DNA of 64,000 bases from NCBI GenBank assembly GCA_959347315.1, contig OY365814.1:2717661-2781660 (forward strand), read 5' to 3'. Source of the DNA: Bimastos eiseni (lineage: Eukaryota > Annelida > Clitellata > Crassiclitellata > Lumbricidae). Below are positions 43,785 to 56,289 of this stretch, piece by piece. The notes under the pieces are model-generated. The model saw only the letters and a list, made by a program, of their open reading frames with translations. It was not told the origin of the DNA and searched no databases. Numbering within the stretch: position 1 is the stretch's first letter; every line of letters begins with the position of its first letter. Made by a program: the position numbers and the translations under genes.

Positions 43785-45129
43785 ACGGACCGGCTCCTAG
43801 CCTAAGACAGAGTATTTAAGTTACTATAAGCCCCCAAACTCGGTCGTTCGTTGCTGGCCATGAAAGAACCAAGGCTGGATGACGACGGCCGGAGCGCAGA
43901 CCAGGACAGCTAGAGGCTCGCATACGGCTTCTAGTTACATGTATGTCATGGCTCCAGATCGCTACAGCTAATATATTGCTTAGTCATTTCAATAGTAAAT
44001 ATCGTAACCGGTTGTATCTTATAACTTCATCAACCGATCGACAACTCTAAACAGCCACTACGCAACGTAATGTATCAATCTGACATTCTCAGGTACAATG
44101 TATAATTGAGTTATCTTAGTTTTATCGCTGAAAGGCATTTCTTACGAACATTGTAATGCTTCATGTTAGATAAGATTCGTCGTATTACTTTGTGTACAGT
44201 TTAAAATTGCTTGTATTTTATCATTAGTGGAATATCCATTCTCAGTAGTGACTAGTCTTCCCCGATATATATGATGTAAGGTATCGTAACAGTCAACCAG
44301 CACTATAATCTAAGTATAGTGAGCGCTATCAGACTACTATAGATAACTGTAACACTTAGTTAAGCTGCATGTTCGAGTCTTCTCACAGACACACAACTCA
44401 TACATTTACAAAAAGCATAATTATACAGAATCATCCGAACGATAGTGATAAGAACTTGATCGCACAACAGAACTGCCTACAGCAAATAGTCAAGAATTAT
44501 GGAGAGGGCTTTCGCATCATCAGCTTATGATTTACATAACCTTCTGCATGTAGCATATATTCAGCTATCGACAGATTGTTCAGCAACATCAAACACGTGA
44601 CTTGTTTTCTAAAAGTGCACTAATTGACTTACGGAATATTGCTGGTTGATGGTTATTATGATAACCGGATTCTCTACCCTGTCTACAGCCTTGTGATTAA
44701 CGTCTTTTGCCAACCATCCCCAGTTCAACATCGTGTTCAGAGTAGCTGGGTAAAGTATTGAATTTGGCATAGATATTCAGTAAACGATGACAGTTAATAG
44801 TTATACCGAAATAAACACAGTACACCCCGCTTTTCTCTAGACTTAAGAATACTTTCAACGCAAGCTGTTTAGGACCGATAGTTGACTGTGACTATAGCCC
44901 CTCGGCTGTTTTTTTTAAAATTTTGCCTATCAACATACTTTTGCAACATCTTAAATTCATGGAGAAGTTTCTGTTCTGTGCTCAGTTTTATTTTTACGTC
45001 GCATATCTCTGTCCTTGAGTTCAGCATGTCCCATGAATGAATTAAATTATATCAGCAGGTATTTTAGGCCGTGACGTACAACGTACAACAGCGTTCTGTA
45101 CCAAATTTACCCCGTTTGCACTTCTAACC

Positions 45130-45530
45130 GCAATGCTCACTAATTTATAGTGCCACATTAACAACTACTCAGGAGCGTTCACGAGCCTGGCACGGCCGAA
45201 AAGAACAGTTTTAAGGCGAGTTTAAAGAGTCTGGGTGAACCGTGTGTGACAAGCGCAACGCCAATGGGAGTGTGTTCCACTGAGAAGGCACGATTTTGTT
45301 CATCAGTTGGTGGGCAAATGGTACAATGGGATAAGCCTCGCTCAGTAGAGCGAAGAGAGCAGCGACCCGGTGCACCTAAAGTAGAGTAGCAGAGATCGCG
45401 AAGATAGGCAGGGGCGAAACCCAGCAAGGACCGCCAGACCAAGGAGATGATACGGTACGAGATTCGCTGTTGGAGGAAGAGCTATTCTGATTAGGGCTGG
45501 TGTTACTTTTGGTGAGCCATTCATCAGGAA
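45130..45530 (-). pseudogene. CR1/L2-like LINE ORF2 C-terminus and 3' end, copy B
   Basis: The minus-strand frame 45442-45179 reads LLGFAPAYLRDLCYSTLGAP, then AFSVEHTP and FKLALKLFFSAVPGS, the order seen at the C-terminus of CR1/L2-type ORF2 proteins (L-x-G-LAPAYL, FS-x-x-x-P, F-x-x-x-LK-x-F). The 3' end follows at 45148-45190. It is more complete than copy A. Confidence 0.75.
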
Positions 45531-45784
45531 GCGACAGAAGTTGAAAAGTACAATATAATTATGTGTAGACGCGCTGAATGCTGAAATTGTGGCACAATAT
45601 CGAAGCCAGAACTTTTTGAATTATTTTACGAATAATTCATTGTCATAGCAAAAGCGCCATATAAACATTATTATTAGAATACAATAATCTCTTATAAATT
45701 TTATGATTTTGTCACTATACTTATAGTTCTCTTGAAGCGTTCAATTGTGTGCGATGAGAAGTGAACGTCAGTTGTGGAGACAAC

Positions 45785-47033
45785 CAGTGACGTAGCTAGG
45801 CAAAGTGCCGCCTGGGGCGAAGGCTCAAAATGCCGCCTCTGTCTATTATTTCCATCACTTTATTCTTGTGCATATCCCTGGATATATACAAGGGGGGGAA
45901 AAGGCATAATTTCCTGTTTTGAATGTTTTCATTATCCTATACTTTATGATTATTCTATTCAGTATTCAATTCATTGTACAGTTAGTAACAGCATCAGTGT
46001 GCACTGTTAGAATTAAAACTTGTTGACTAATAAAAACGCGTTATCGTTTGATATAAAATTAAGAAACTATAATAGGATTGTAGCCTAGCTAATAGTTACG
46101 AAATAAACCATTTATAAAGCAAATAAAATGCAACCATCACAATAAAGCTACTAAACGTCTTGCAGGCTATCGAAAATGTAAAGTTCACAAAAATTAAAAT
46201 TAAATAGTAAATTGTTTTATTCTTTCTTTCTACATGTTGAAAAGAAAGTCCTAAATAATGCCATTTAATCATGATGGGACTACAGTAAGCATACTAATTA
46301 GAATAGACTAGTAACTGGTAACTTTTCGTATAAATGACGGATACGGTATACGGTTTCATGCTTTTATTCTCACTAAACTAAAATATTAAAAAACATGGAT
46401 AGGTATATAGGCTGCAAACACTTGGCACGTCTATCAGGGTCAGCTCCTGGCAGAGGCGACGTAGGAAGCCGTCAAAGGCGCCAAAGTTAAGGGCGCCGAA
46501 TTTTAGAAATAATGCGGTTATGTTTTGAGGAACAACATTTTATGATGATACAAAAATAAATTCATAAATTAGGTATTAAAAATAAGTTTAAGGCTAATTC
46601 CAACAACGGTATCCGATCTCTTAACACTTCATTGAATCTTTCGCGGTTTCCCTATTTACCTTACTATGCCAGAATCGTCTAGATATTTTGACAAAGATAT
46701 GTTCCCCGTGAAGTTTGTGCCTGACCCAATTTTTCTCACATCTGGGGTGGGGCGCTCTTATATAGATGACTGCATAGGGCGCCAAATTATATGAGAACAG
46801 CTCTGATGTCTATAAACACTAAGTGCCATTCGATCACTTCGATGGTGCTTTGGTTTATCGTATATGTTAGTTTTAAGTAAAGAAACACCAAAAAGCATTG
46901 TGCCAGGATTAGACAAGAGCAACAAGATTCATGAAGAATGCAACTTATACAAAAAATTATTTTATTTTCCCCCGAAAAGGCCACCCTAGGACAAGTGCCG
47001 CCTGGGGAGGTTCGCCCCCTCGCTATGCCACTG
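45785..47033. mobile_element. hAT-like non-autonomous DNA transposon, copy B
   Basis: Same ends and same GAGACAAC target duplication (45777-45784, 47034-47041) as the element at 3729-4966. Because the target duplications are identical, this is the same insertion copied by the segmental duplication, not a second transposition. Confidence 0.85.
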
Positions 47034-47099
47034 GAGACAACGATATATTGAAGACTCCGATAGGAGCTTGGTTAAGCATAGACTCAGAACGCGATGCGT

Positions 47100-47219
47100 T
47101 CTCTCTGTCTATCTCTCTCTCTCTCTCTCTGTCTCTTTCTGTCTCTCACCCCTTCTTCTTTCCTCTCTCCCTCACACGCACTCACACACACACACACTCA
47201 CGCGCGCACCCACACGCAC

Positions 47220-47252
<33 letters not shown>

Positions 47253-47285
47253 CGCACAAAACACACACGCACACGCATGCACACA
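47100..47285. repeat. TC/CA/TA microsatellite
   Basis: Fusion of the two microsatellites that in copy A lie at 5035-5133 and 6494-6560. This is the deletion junction. Confidence 0.8.
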
Positions 47286-47319
47286 TTAAGTTAATAGTGA
47301 CTAGCTGTAATACATTCGA

Positions 47320-47840
47320 TCTAGATGACAAGGTGGCAGTTCCGTCCTTACAGTCACAGCTGCATTAGCCAACTCTTGAGACTACAAAGCTGTTGATTAT
47401 CCTTGATGGCGTCTCCACTCTTTTAATGTAGAACTCTAGCCAACTGAGCGCCTAGTCCTTGATTAAAAAAAACTTGCGTATCAGTCTCTGAATTAAGATG
47501 GCTTGGTCTACTGTGTCAAATTCAACTGATATATCAAGTAACGATAGAAGTTACAGATGGTCTGAACCTATGACATTGACTATGTCCAAGAGCACTCTAT
47601 GCAGCGAAGTCACGGTGAAATGTAGGCACAATGAAGCTGTAATAGGAGGGGAGATTCAGACATGCACTTGATAATATAATGGTTGGCAATAAGCTCCACT
47701 ATTTTTGAAACGAACGTAAGATTACAGACCTGAAGTTCGCGGGTGAAGATTCCTTTAAGTCCAGCTTTTGTAGAGAGTGCCTTGACAATTGTGCGCTTCC
47801 AAGTATATGGGAAACATCAATCGGTCAAAACATGGCTACC
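47320..47840 (-). pseudogene. Non-LTR retrotransposon reverse transcriptase relic, copy B
   Basis: Counterpart of 6640-7110 with the same motif A (LLDISVEFDTV) and the same frame breaks, so it was already inactive when duplicated. Confidence 0.7.
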
Positions 47841-48393
47841 CTTCCAAGTATATAATTATATGGAGTCTTCTTCATCATCAACCAATCTGGAAGTCAGTCA
47901 GCACTGTTTGATTTCTAATAGGTTAGAACTCTTACATATTGTTCCATCGTTTACTACGCTGTACACCTTATAACTTCATGCATTCTCTAATTGCATGATT
48001 GAATAGTGACCAGCATGTCAGTTTACCTGCCATCCATTCTCATCTCTCTTTGCTTAATATTAGACCGGCTTAATAATTACCTGACAATTAATGTTATCAA
48101 TGTCTAAATAAGACCTATTTCTTTCATCGCCTGCCACTTTCGTTTAATATGCCTGTAGGCCTATCTGTTTAATTATAACTCACTGTAGATATGTCTCCCA
48201 AAATCATCTCTTGCTTACATCTCGTGGCTTATGGATTATGATGGGAAGCAATAATATTATTGAAAACAATATTTGAGGAGTTTTGACGTTTATAAGGCTT
48301 AGAGCCCTTTCTAAATCCTTTTTCAAGATAAGTTTCACTCTCTAAGATATAATTTTATTAATTCTCTCATTGTCAGTCTCTGTTTCCAATTAT

Positions 48394-49032
48394 TCAACCC
48401 AGAAGGGTAGTCAATTTCTTCTTACAAGAGCAGCGGAGTGTCTTACAAAAATTATGGCAGTTGCAATGAATGACCTTCAAGAGTACGTCTGGAGCAACAT
48501 TCATCATTGACATAACTGGGATGTACAGATTATTCTGCAGGTCCCAACTCCAGTCCATGGCATCCATATCCTCTGCCTTTCCTGTCCAAGTGTTACAATG
48601 ATCTGGTAGTACGCTCTGCGACAATGAAGTTTCGTTGCAGATTAAGTTGGGGACACTCTGGTGTGACAAATGACAAAGCCGAGACAACCTTCCGATTAAA
48701 GTTGTTATATCGCATTTTTGCAAGAGAATCTGTGCACTTGCCAACAAAGAGAATGGCCATTACTTGGCATCCTAGGTTAGCTCTGTGGGTTGATCGGGGA
48801 TAGTAAATGCATTGACACATGACTGAAGGACAGTGTCTCCTTTCACAAGCCTATGAAAAGCATTCTTTTTGCCAACACCGAATATTTGTGAGGTGGTATC
48901 GCAACCTGTTATTGTGTGGAGAAATAAAATCTCGGAACACGTGTCATTTCCGATGATTATCTTTAGACTGTTTATGTCATAAACTTTGCCATCATCTTTT
49001 GTCTTGTCAGATATAAAGAGAGTTATCGCCAT
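48394..49032 (-). pseudogene. Broken mobile-element ORF (HAITGCDTTS type), copy B
   Basis: Three frames (49032-48772, 48820-48593, 48747-48394) repeat those of 8402-9043, with HTITGCDTTSQIFGVGK in place of HAITGCDTTSQIFGVGK. A 3-bp deletion near 48652 keeps the frame, and the third frame reads further upstream here (117 codons). Same unnamed mobile-element protein; not functional. Confidence 0.6.
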
Positions 49033-50099
49033 ATCAATATGTATTTGCCCTTCATTGGCTTTTATTTTTAAATTGCCGGATGTTGATGCACAATATTACA
49101 GGTGCTGCTGACATGTAATTATGTGACAAAGTTATTCTGGACATATTTAGTGATCAGGTAATTGAAATGTAAGAATGATATATTGTTTCTGAATATGCTG
49201 TAGTGATGATCTTCTGGGATGATAAGCATCACTGGGCTACACAATAACTCAACAAGCAATGCCGAAGCCCTGTCTCTCTTCTACCTTCACCAGACAACCT
49301 CAGATCAGTAACTCGAGGGTAAGATGATGTATCAATCATCCCTATAAGATGATTGATAACTCACACCAGCAACCCGTGGTATCATTACTAAATCCAACAT
49401 TTCAAATTTCTCCGTCGATACCTCGAACACAGAGCAAACAAACCCATCATCTTCAAGTGCTATCTGCCATAAAATCGGCCACAAATAATACCGCACGACC
49501 TCCTGGCCACGGCTAAAAAGAAATTCTATTCCTCATTCGTCTAATCCCTTTCCTCTATTCCTCATCTTCTCAGGATAACTATAAACCAACTCCTCCAGCT
49601 CACTCCCAAACTATCTTCCATCTTTCAATATTTCATCTTTCAATTCAATAGTTCTATCGTTCGTTCTGCTCTTTCTTCTCAGGAAAAATTCATGCATGCC
49701 TCTTTGTTCCAAATTATAATTATGGGCTTCAGATATTGACTTGATACTTTAGATATATTCGGTGGCTGACGTGGTCAACCACGTAAAAGGTGAGTCAGGG
49801 CGAGAGATGTATGTACCTGTACACAACTACACACGTGCACGTTTGCTTTATTTTAAGTTTATATGCTTATTTTAATATGAACCTATGCTTGTTCCCTAGG
49901 GTCCATTGTGACGCATTCTAATCTAGCCTAATGAGCAGTCGAGCTGTTGTTGAAAATGCCTCTGAATAGTCGGCTTGAATACGTGCAATATTAATCGTTT
50001 ATAAAATTATATAATATATATGCATTATATATATATATATACGTAGAAAGAAGATCTATGTAGACTGTGTAATATTGTATCATTATGCGCTATATACAA

Positions 50100-50430
50100 A
50101 CATACATGCACACTTACATAAAGTCAGACATAAATATATACAGACAGACACACAGGCACACATATTGACAGACGCACATACACACAGACATATAGACAGA
50201 CACGCAGACACGCAGACACAGACAGACAAACAGAGACACACAGATACATGGAGGCATACGCAGACATAAAAACAGACACATATAGACAGACACAGACACA
50301 CATACAGTTGCACAGGCACATATACAGGCACACACAAACATACACAGACACACGCAGGCACACCGACAGACATACAGACGCACACAAACAGACACACAGA
50401 CGCGCAGAGACACACGCACGCATAACCCAA
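50100..50430. repeat. CACA/GACA minisatellite
   Basis: Irregular ACAGACACACAG array starting exactly where copy B stops matching copy A. Cys/Val- and His/Thr-rich ORFs on both strands are artefacts. Confidence 0.85.
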
Positions 50431-50932
50431 CACACGATATTATACATGTGGTCATTGCGCATGTAATTACTGTGCATATAATTAGACTGGATTATGTACT
50501 GCATAGGCCTAGTGCTAATTTCCTCATATAGACACCCACAGCATGGTGTGATCTAGTACCGAAAGGAATCCGCCTCTGGATAATTAATTAACGCCTGGCG
50601 ACAGGATAGGCCGACCCCAAAGCGGTCACTATTCATTAGAGATTCAGCTGATTGACATGTGGGCGGAGTCGCGACAGCGAAAATCCAGCGTTATGGCGGC
50701 ATGAACGACGCGTTATTCGAGAGTCAATCATGCGTCATTGACGCGGGATTCTTGCGAGATTAGCGCGAGATTTATGCACTATGTCGCATAGTGTAGCATT
50801 GGCAGTACTGTAAACTGCTCTTCCAAGATTAAGCTGTCGTGTTGGAATATTTTACGAGTGGTTGTATAATATAGTTCCCAAAAGCTATGGTTTTGAAATT
50901 TACTATGAGAATTTGTCAGATATTGTCAGTGT
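50431..50932. other. CpG-containing sequence before a SWIM-type relic
   Basis: 50640-50790 is richer in CG than its surroundings (GCGACAGCG, GACGCGTTATTCG, ATTAGCGCGAG). It could be a former promoter, but no TATA box or start can be assigned. No gene seen. Confidence 0.3.
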
Positions 50933-51568
50933 GTGGTGTTTGTTACAGATGTGTTCTTGCGGAATGCCCCACCAGTGGACACAGCTGCAAGACAAAGAAT
51001 GGCTGTAGTAGCACTGGGTGACAAAGCACAGGAAGCGTCTTTTTACGAACCTTATACCACAGACTACCAATCTTCACACTCAATTCGGTCTTCTGCAACT
51101 GGGTTCCCCGATTTTATGCTGCAGTCATCTGTGTCGATGGACCACCAACCATCAGACGACGAGCCCACCACATCGACTATCGTTCTTCCTTCTGCAGACA
51201 GCGATAGCGCCAGTTTGGTGGGTCTCATCAATCAGTTGCGTGACCGCCTCGGGTCTTCAACTGTTGCTTGCACTCGTGTCCTCACTAGACTTCGCAACGT
51301 GAAAACTAGTTCGCAATGGGAGACTTTCTTGCACCCGTTTGGAGGTGCAGTCCCTCTTCGTCGGCACAATCGTGCTGCCATTCGTGTGCAGTCAACTTCC
51401 ATTGCCCGTCGACGTGTTGGGATCAGCCGCGAAGCCAAGCTTCAACTGACCCTATGCGACATAAAGCCTAGCGTCCTAGAAGCTTCAAATATAATGTTAG
51501 CCATAATCAGGAAAATTCAAAATCACATGGTTAAGGTCACTAGTCATGCTGTAGTGCATTGCAAGTAA
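50933..51568 (+). pseudogene. SWIM-type transposase-like protein, C-terminal relic
   Basis: An open frame of 211 codons, the best-preserved ORF in the right third. Its first ~15 codons overlap a broken zinc-binding motif in another frame (CVLAECPTSGHSCK), resembling a decayed SWIM C-x-C...C-x-H. The frame continues AVVALGDKAQEASF and HQPSDDEP. The C-terminal VQSTSIARRRVGISREAK resembles the VQPTSIARRR-type tail of SWIM-domain transposase-derived proteins in animal genomes. The upstream catalytic part is absent. An acceptor-like TTTGTTACAG at 50939-50948 leaves open that it was an exon. I rate it a transposon relic rather than a host gene. Confidence 0.5.
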
Positions 51569-53355
51569 GGCGTGTAACAATGCTGGATCTCTATTGATTG
51601 CTACAAATTTTGTTTAATTGTTCATATATGATATCCCCACAGTGCGTTTGCAAGCGGTTAAATATAGCATATACTCTGCTTACTTATTATTGTCGAACAT
51701 AATGGACAAATAGTAAACTTTTGGTTGTAAGTCTTTGTCGAGTGGCACATGAAAAGGTCTAAGATTCGACTAGATTAAGAGAAGTCCTAAGATACTGGCC
51801 TAATCAGCTACATTAGTACGAGTGTAGGCCACGTCTTTTTTGTCGGCAACCATTAAATTTGGTGATGAGCCATCTGTTCGTGAACCATTTGTTATGCTAC
51901 TGCGCTGTAGTAGTGATTTACACTGGATTTCACTAGATTTCTGTACATATTTACCAGTTCCTCTAATCTAACTGCATTTATCTAATTTTTGTGCATTGTA
52001 TGATGTGTCTCCATTTTCTTTGATAGTTTTGACAATATTTTTCATTTTAAATAAGTGATGTTAGTTGTAAAACTAACTCACCTAAACAAAATGAGTATTG
52101 CAAAGTCCTAGTAGGCTTACCAATGTCATTTACTTTGTAGAGTTTTTTAATGAATTAACTGTAAAATGACAACTCGTGACAACCAGATGACCAACCGTCT
52201 TTAGAAATCGAGGTATTTCACTTACACATATTTATTAATGTTTAAGAATTAATAATTGAGCCTGCACTTTTGTGGACGATGTATAATTGTTGAGTTTACA
52301 ATGGGCCTACGAATCGAGGTCGAAGCGCAAACGATCAATTTGTAAACAACATGAGATTAGTGACGTCTTGCTCATGAATATTCACGTTTTAGCAAATGAC
52401 CCACGAGAAGGCCTACCAGGCTTCCATGCTGTGAATTCGTATACATAATGCCAATATGCTCCCGGGTTTGCCGCCTCTATCGGTAGTATGTCTTAATGCA
52501 GAGAAGTGCCCGATTTGCCGAGGGTCGAGGGAATTGGACCCCATGCTACTATTCTTGTCCCCTATGCTAATAACGTCCAATCGACCCCCGCGTTTTCTGT
52601 GTTAATCAGACTAGTCATTATTTTTACCAATTGCAAGGGGTTTGAAACGCGAGGAGCAAATCGCGAATAAAAATATTCATTTCGACTTAGGAAATTATCA
52701 TTAGGTCTTTTTGTATAATTATATTTTCGACCACTCTGCTTCATTTTTACAAATCGGACATTGCTGCAGAGGAGAAGTGGACGGATATATAGAACGAATT
52801 CCTGCACCAGATAAGTATGAATGGTGTCAATTTCGTACGACTTAATTCGGAGAGGATCTTATGATAATTTGTTGAAGCTCAACTAAAGTGACGTCACTCA
52901 GAGAAGGAAGGCTACAATCTGTTGGTGACAATAAATCTTTAGGCCTAGTTGTGACGATGCCATCACAATCATGCAACTGCTTGTTTTAAATCTAAAAAAA
53001 TAAACACCATGAATCAGAAATTCAGAATCATTACATAATAAAAAGCAAATCATATGCACTTGGCATTATGTGAATGCACTTACTGAGAGATAACCTGGCT
53101 TCTGTTACAGTCGATTCATGGTGTTACCGTGTTACTGTGGTGTATACTTTTAGAATAGTCTATGGTAACGGACCAGCGGCTGGGTATGCCCATAACCCAA
53201 AGGTTGGGGAGAAGGATGTTTGATGAGCTGATGAGACGAGAGCCCGCAGTACTCTAATAGCGAATGTGGCAAATATAAATCTGTTGTGTGATCAGTGATT
53301 TTTCAAGCACAGCGAATGGTTGAACTAAAAGTTACGGCATGGGTAAAATCGCTAA
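51569..53355. other. no gene seen
   Basis: AT-rich; small ORFs only, none recognised. Confidence 0.45.
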
Positions 53356-53422
53356 CAATTTCGCGCAAATCCTTCAATGTGTCAAATAATATTTGACACA
53401 TTGAAGGATTTACGCGAAATTG
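53356..53422. repeat. Foldback: 32-bp near-perfect hairpin
   Basis: Arms 53356-53387 and 53391-53422 are inverted with one mismatch (CAATTTCGCG / CGCGAAATTG outer, TGTGTCAAAT / ATTTGACACA inner) around a 3-base AAT loop. It may be a small foldback element or a hairpin RNA gene. Confidence 0.8.
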
Positions 53423-53561
53423 CTAGTGAAATTGCAGCAAACCTGAAGTCTAATGGGAGTATCTTATGTCATCTATTGCTATCAATGCCTGTCATTGAAC
53501 TGCTACGTTAGTTCCTGCGATTTTCAAACATTTCTATCAAGGGCGCTGAATGTATTCAAGA

Positions 53562-54392
53562 CAGTGTTGTATGCAAGACCTCAAACTTCAGGACCAAGAT
53601 GAGACCGAGACAGTGAGGTACCGAGACCGACACCGAGATACTAGGTTCAAGACAGTTCGAGACAGTAAAAAACAAGTGATCCTATATAAAAGGTTGTAAA
53701 ATATTAATGTATAAGTTTTCGGGAATAAGGCTCATTTGTAATTTCAATTTGAAACTGAATAATAATGTATATTGTATCAATTCCCAAGAACGGTTTTTAT
53801 GTTGCCGAGTTTCTTTTTCGGCCTATCTTCTGAATAGTATAAAGAAAGCACGTCTGAAATCTTCTAGACAATTTTAAAGAAGCAAATTCGATACCAAATA
53901 CCAAACGAAATTATAAATTTGCGCATATTCTTACTCGCCCTGAGAAACTCGAAATTGTTCCGATCGTTTCGGTTATGGTGGTTTTACACCTATTACAAAC
54001 TAATAGCCAATGGCTACTGTTTGTAAATAGGCCTAACTTCAAATTGCGTAAACTCAAACTTCACAATTTCAGGTTCTCTCTCAGACATTTTTCCACTTTA
54101 AGACATTTGAATTCATTTCAGTATCATGTGACTCGCGCGTGAACCCGAATTACCGTTTCTCGTTGAATCCGGTTTCAGTTTCTAGCGCAAAATTTCAAGA
54201 CAGTTAACGCGACATTTATCGGGACCGCTTGCTCGAGACAGAACAAGACTTTCACTTCAAGACAGTTTCTAAAAATTGGAGACACTACCTGGAGACCGAG
54301 ACCGAGACAGCAGGCTTCCGAGACCGAGACACTAAAGAACTTTCTCGTAACATCTCGAGACCGAGACACTGTTTCGAGACCTTACAACTCTG
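53562..54392. mobile_element. hAT-like MITE with GAGACCGAGAC motifs
   Basis: Ends CAGTGTTGTA and (inverted) CAGAGTTGTA, 9 of 10 matching, flanked by a perfect 8-bp duplication ATTCAAGA (53554-53561, 54393-54400). Subterminal regions on both sides are packed with GAGACCGAGACA units, in the same orientation at both ends. 831 bp, no transposase. Confidence 0.85.
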
Positions 54393-54400
54393 ATTCAAGA

Positions 54401-56230
54401 TAACATTGAGGTTTAAAAATTTCCAAACTTCAGCAAAATCCCCGAACGTTTGGTATCCAGGTAGAAGGCCCAAACCACATAATATTATATTAGGCCTATA
54501 TACTATAAATTATTTGTCTGAACTGTGCTGTGTCCTAATGATGCGAATGTTGGATGTTGAATGCGGATGCTGAGTGCTATTATCGGGCGCAGAGCCTTGT
54601 GTAAACACTGCGATGCTGCCGCCTGCATGCAAAGCCGAATGATAGCAGCCCCTTATACTAACCATTAACCATGTTGCAGCCTTATAATAATTCCAATACA
54701 GCCTCGTAAGATATATAGATTGGCCGTGTAAAAATTGCGAATGATGCAGCGCAAACGACGGCAAGAACAGATAATGATTCTTCAGGTTATCGTATTAGAG
54801 CAGATAACCTTTGTGGACACTGATTGACCTTCTTTCAAATAAGGAAAACGTTCTAAGTCTTCATTTGCGATAGTATGCTTATAGGCCTATGCCTGTACTC
54901 TGTGTGCGTTACAAGACGAAAAGCAGTCGATGTTTTACGGATTTGTATGAAAGCTGTCAGCTGAAATCTCTAAGCATGCCAATTGACCTAATTTAACAGC
55001 TTCTGGAATATTGTAAGTAGGTTCATGCTGATTGACCAACCGACTGACCTACAGTATGGTTGACTGAGTGATCGAATGAATGATTGAACGACTGACCAAA
55101 ACAAGGATCTTGGTTAATGATTAGATCTATGATATGATCTGATGCATGATATTATAATGTACGTTCTATGATTGCATATCCGTGTTTCATCAGCATGGGC
55201 GGAATTTCTCTGTGCTGAGAGTTGCAGGTTGCACAGCACTATTCTGCATTCCTCTCTAAACCGTGTGTCACTATTTGCAATGGCGACTGTGGTTAGCCGC
55301 ATGATTCCTATCCTGATCGCAAAGTCGTCACCGGATGTCTGAAACTCTGTTGGCAGCTCAGTCAGTGTCTGACCGCCGATAGCAAATCAATAGTTAGCTG
55401 CGCAGCCCACAGGAGAGCAATCTGATCGTTTACGCATATTGGCAGAGTCATATTCACTTACTTACAGCGGCCAATTTAGTATGACCTATAGGCCTACACT
55501 GTCACTATTTGTAATGGCGCTCGAGATCCATTTGCCCAATTGTGCCTTGGGATTTGTATGAACCCGATGGTCTGAGGTGCGTTTGTAACGATCAGAGGCT
55601 GATCCTTCCAAGAGAAATACTTTACTTTTACAGTATCGGTTGCCTAAGCTTATGATGATTATTCTTATATATGTTGCGCACCTGGAAAAGCCAGTGTGGG
55701 TTATTTTGGGTAGGCATTGAGTTATATTATTATATACATAGTATGTTTTTATCGGTATATGAGTGATATATATATAGATTATTGGGCAGGTTTTGTGTAA
55801 GTTTACAGCGCTTGGGAAACCCCAGTCTGGGAAGAGGTTGCAGAGGCGTTGTGAGAGCGAAAATTGATGTATTTAGGATGTCCCTGTAGGTGTTTTCCTG
55901 AAGTTCATACAAATCGAATAATCTATTTCGCGTTCATCTCTGACGGGTTGAATCGAGGTGGGATCCGACCTGAACGCTGAGGGGTCAAATCAATTTCCTG
56001 CAAGTGGTTTTACAAATACTATATAAGTAAGCGCAAATTTCTACTAAGGAGGAATCAGCTAATTCAGTCGATGTAGACGAGAGACTGGGTTGTCCGTAGA
56101 AAAGGGAAGTTACACAGTTAAACTTCATTAAGGTTGGAAACAATTTTGGAACAACTAGCACAGTTGCAATCCAATATGTCAGATATGGAATCAAGAAGAG
56201 CAGAAGACGAAAAGAGAGATGAGAAGAGAG
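54401..56230. other. no gene seen
   Basis: No recognisable coding sequence; two short local repeats of GACTGACC type near 55030-55100. Confidence 0.4.
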
Positions 56231-56240
56231 AGAGAGAGAG

Positions 56241-56280
<40 letters not shown>
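56228..56280. repeat. (AG)n(AT)n microsatellite
   Basis: GAGAGA run followed by about 16 TA units. The ORF crossing it (56219-56545) has no family match. Confidence 0.9.
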
Positions 56281-56289
56281 CTTATCCCA

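Larger units (their letters stand above)
43784..50103 (+). repeat. Segmental duplication, copy B (direct part)
   Basis: Matches 1929-14690 in order, minus three internal blocks. It retains about 170 bp of LINE sequence near 45340-45515 that copy A has lost, so neither copy is the intact ancestor. Right junction: at 49883 the match jumps from position 9893 to 14459 of copy A and continues to about 50103. Confidence 0.9.

Noticed and set aside
50083..50504. Cys/Val-rich ORFs up to 126 codons
   Set aside because: GACACA array translation.
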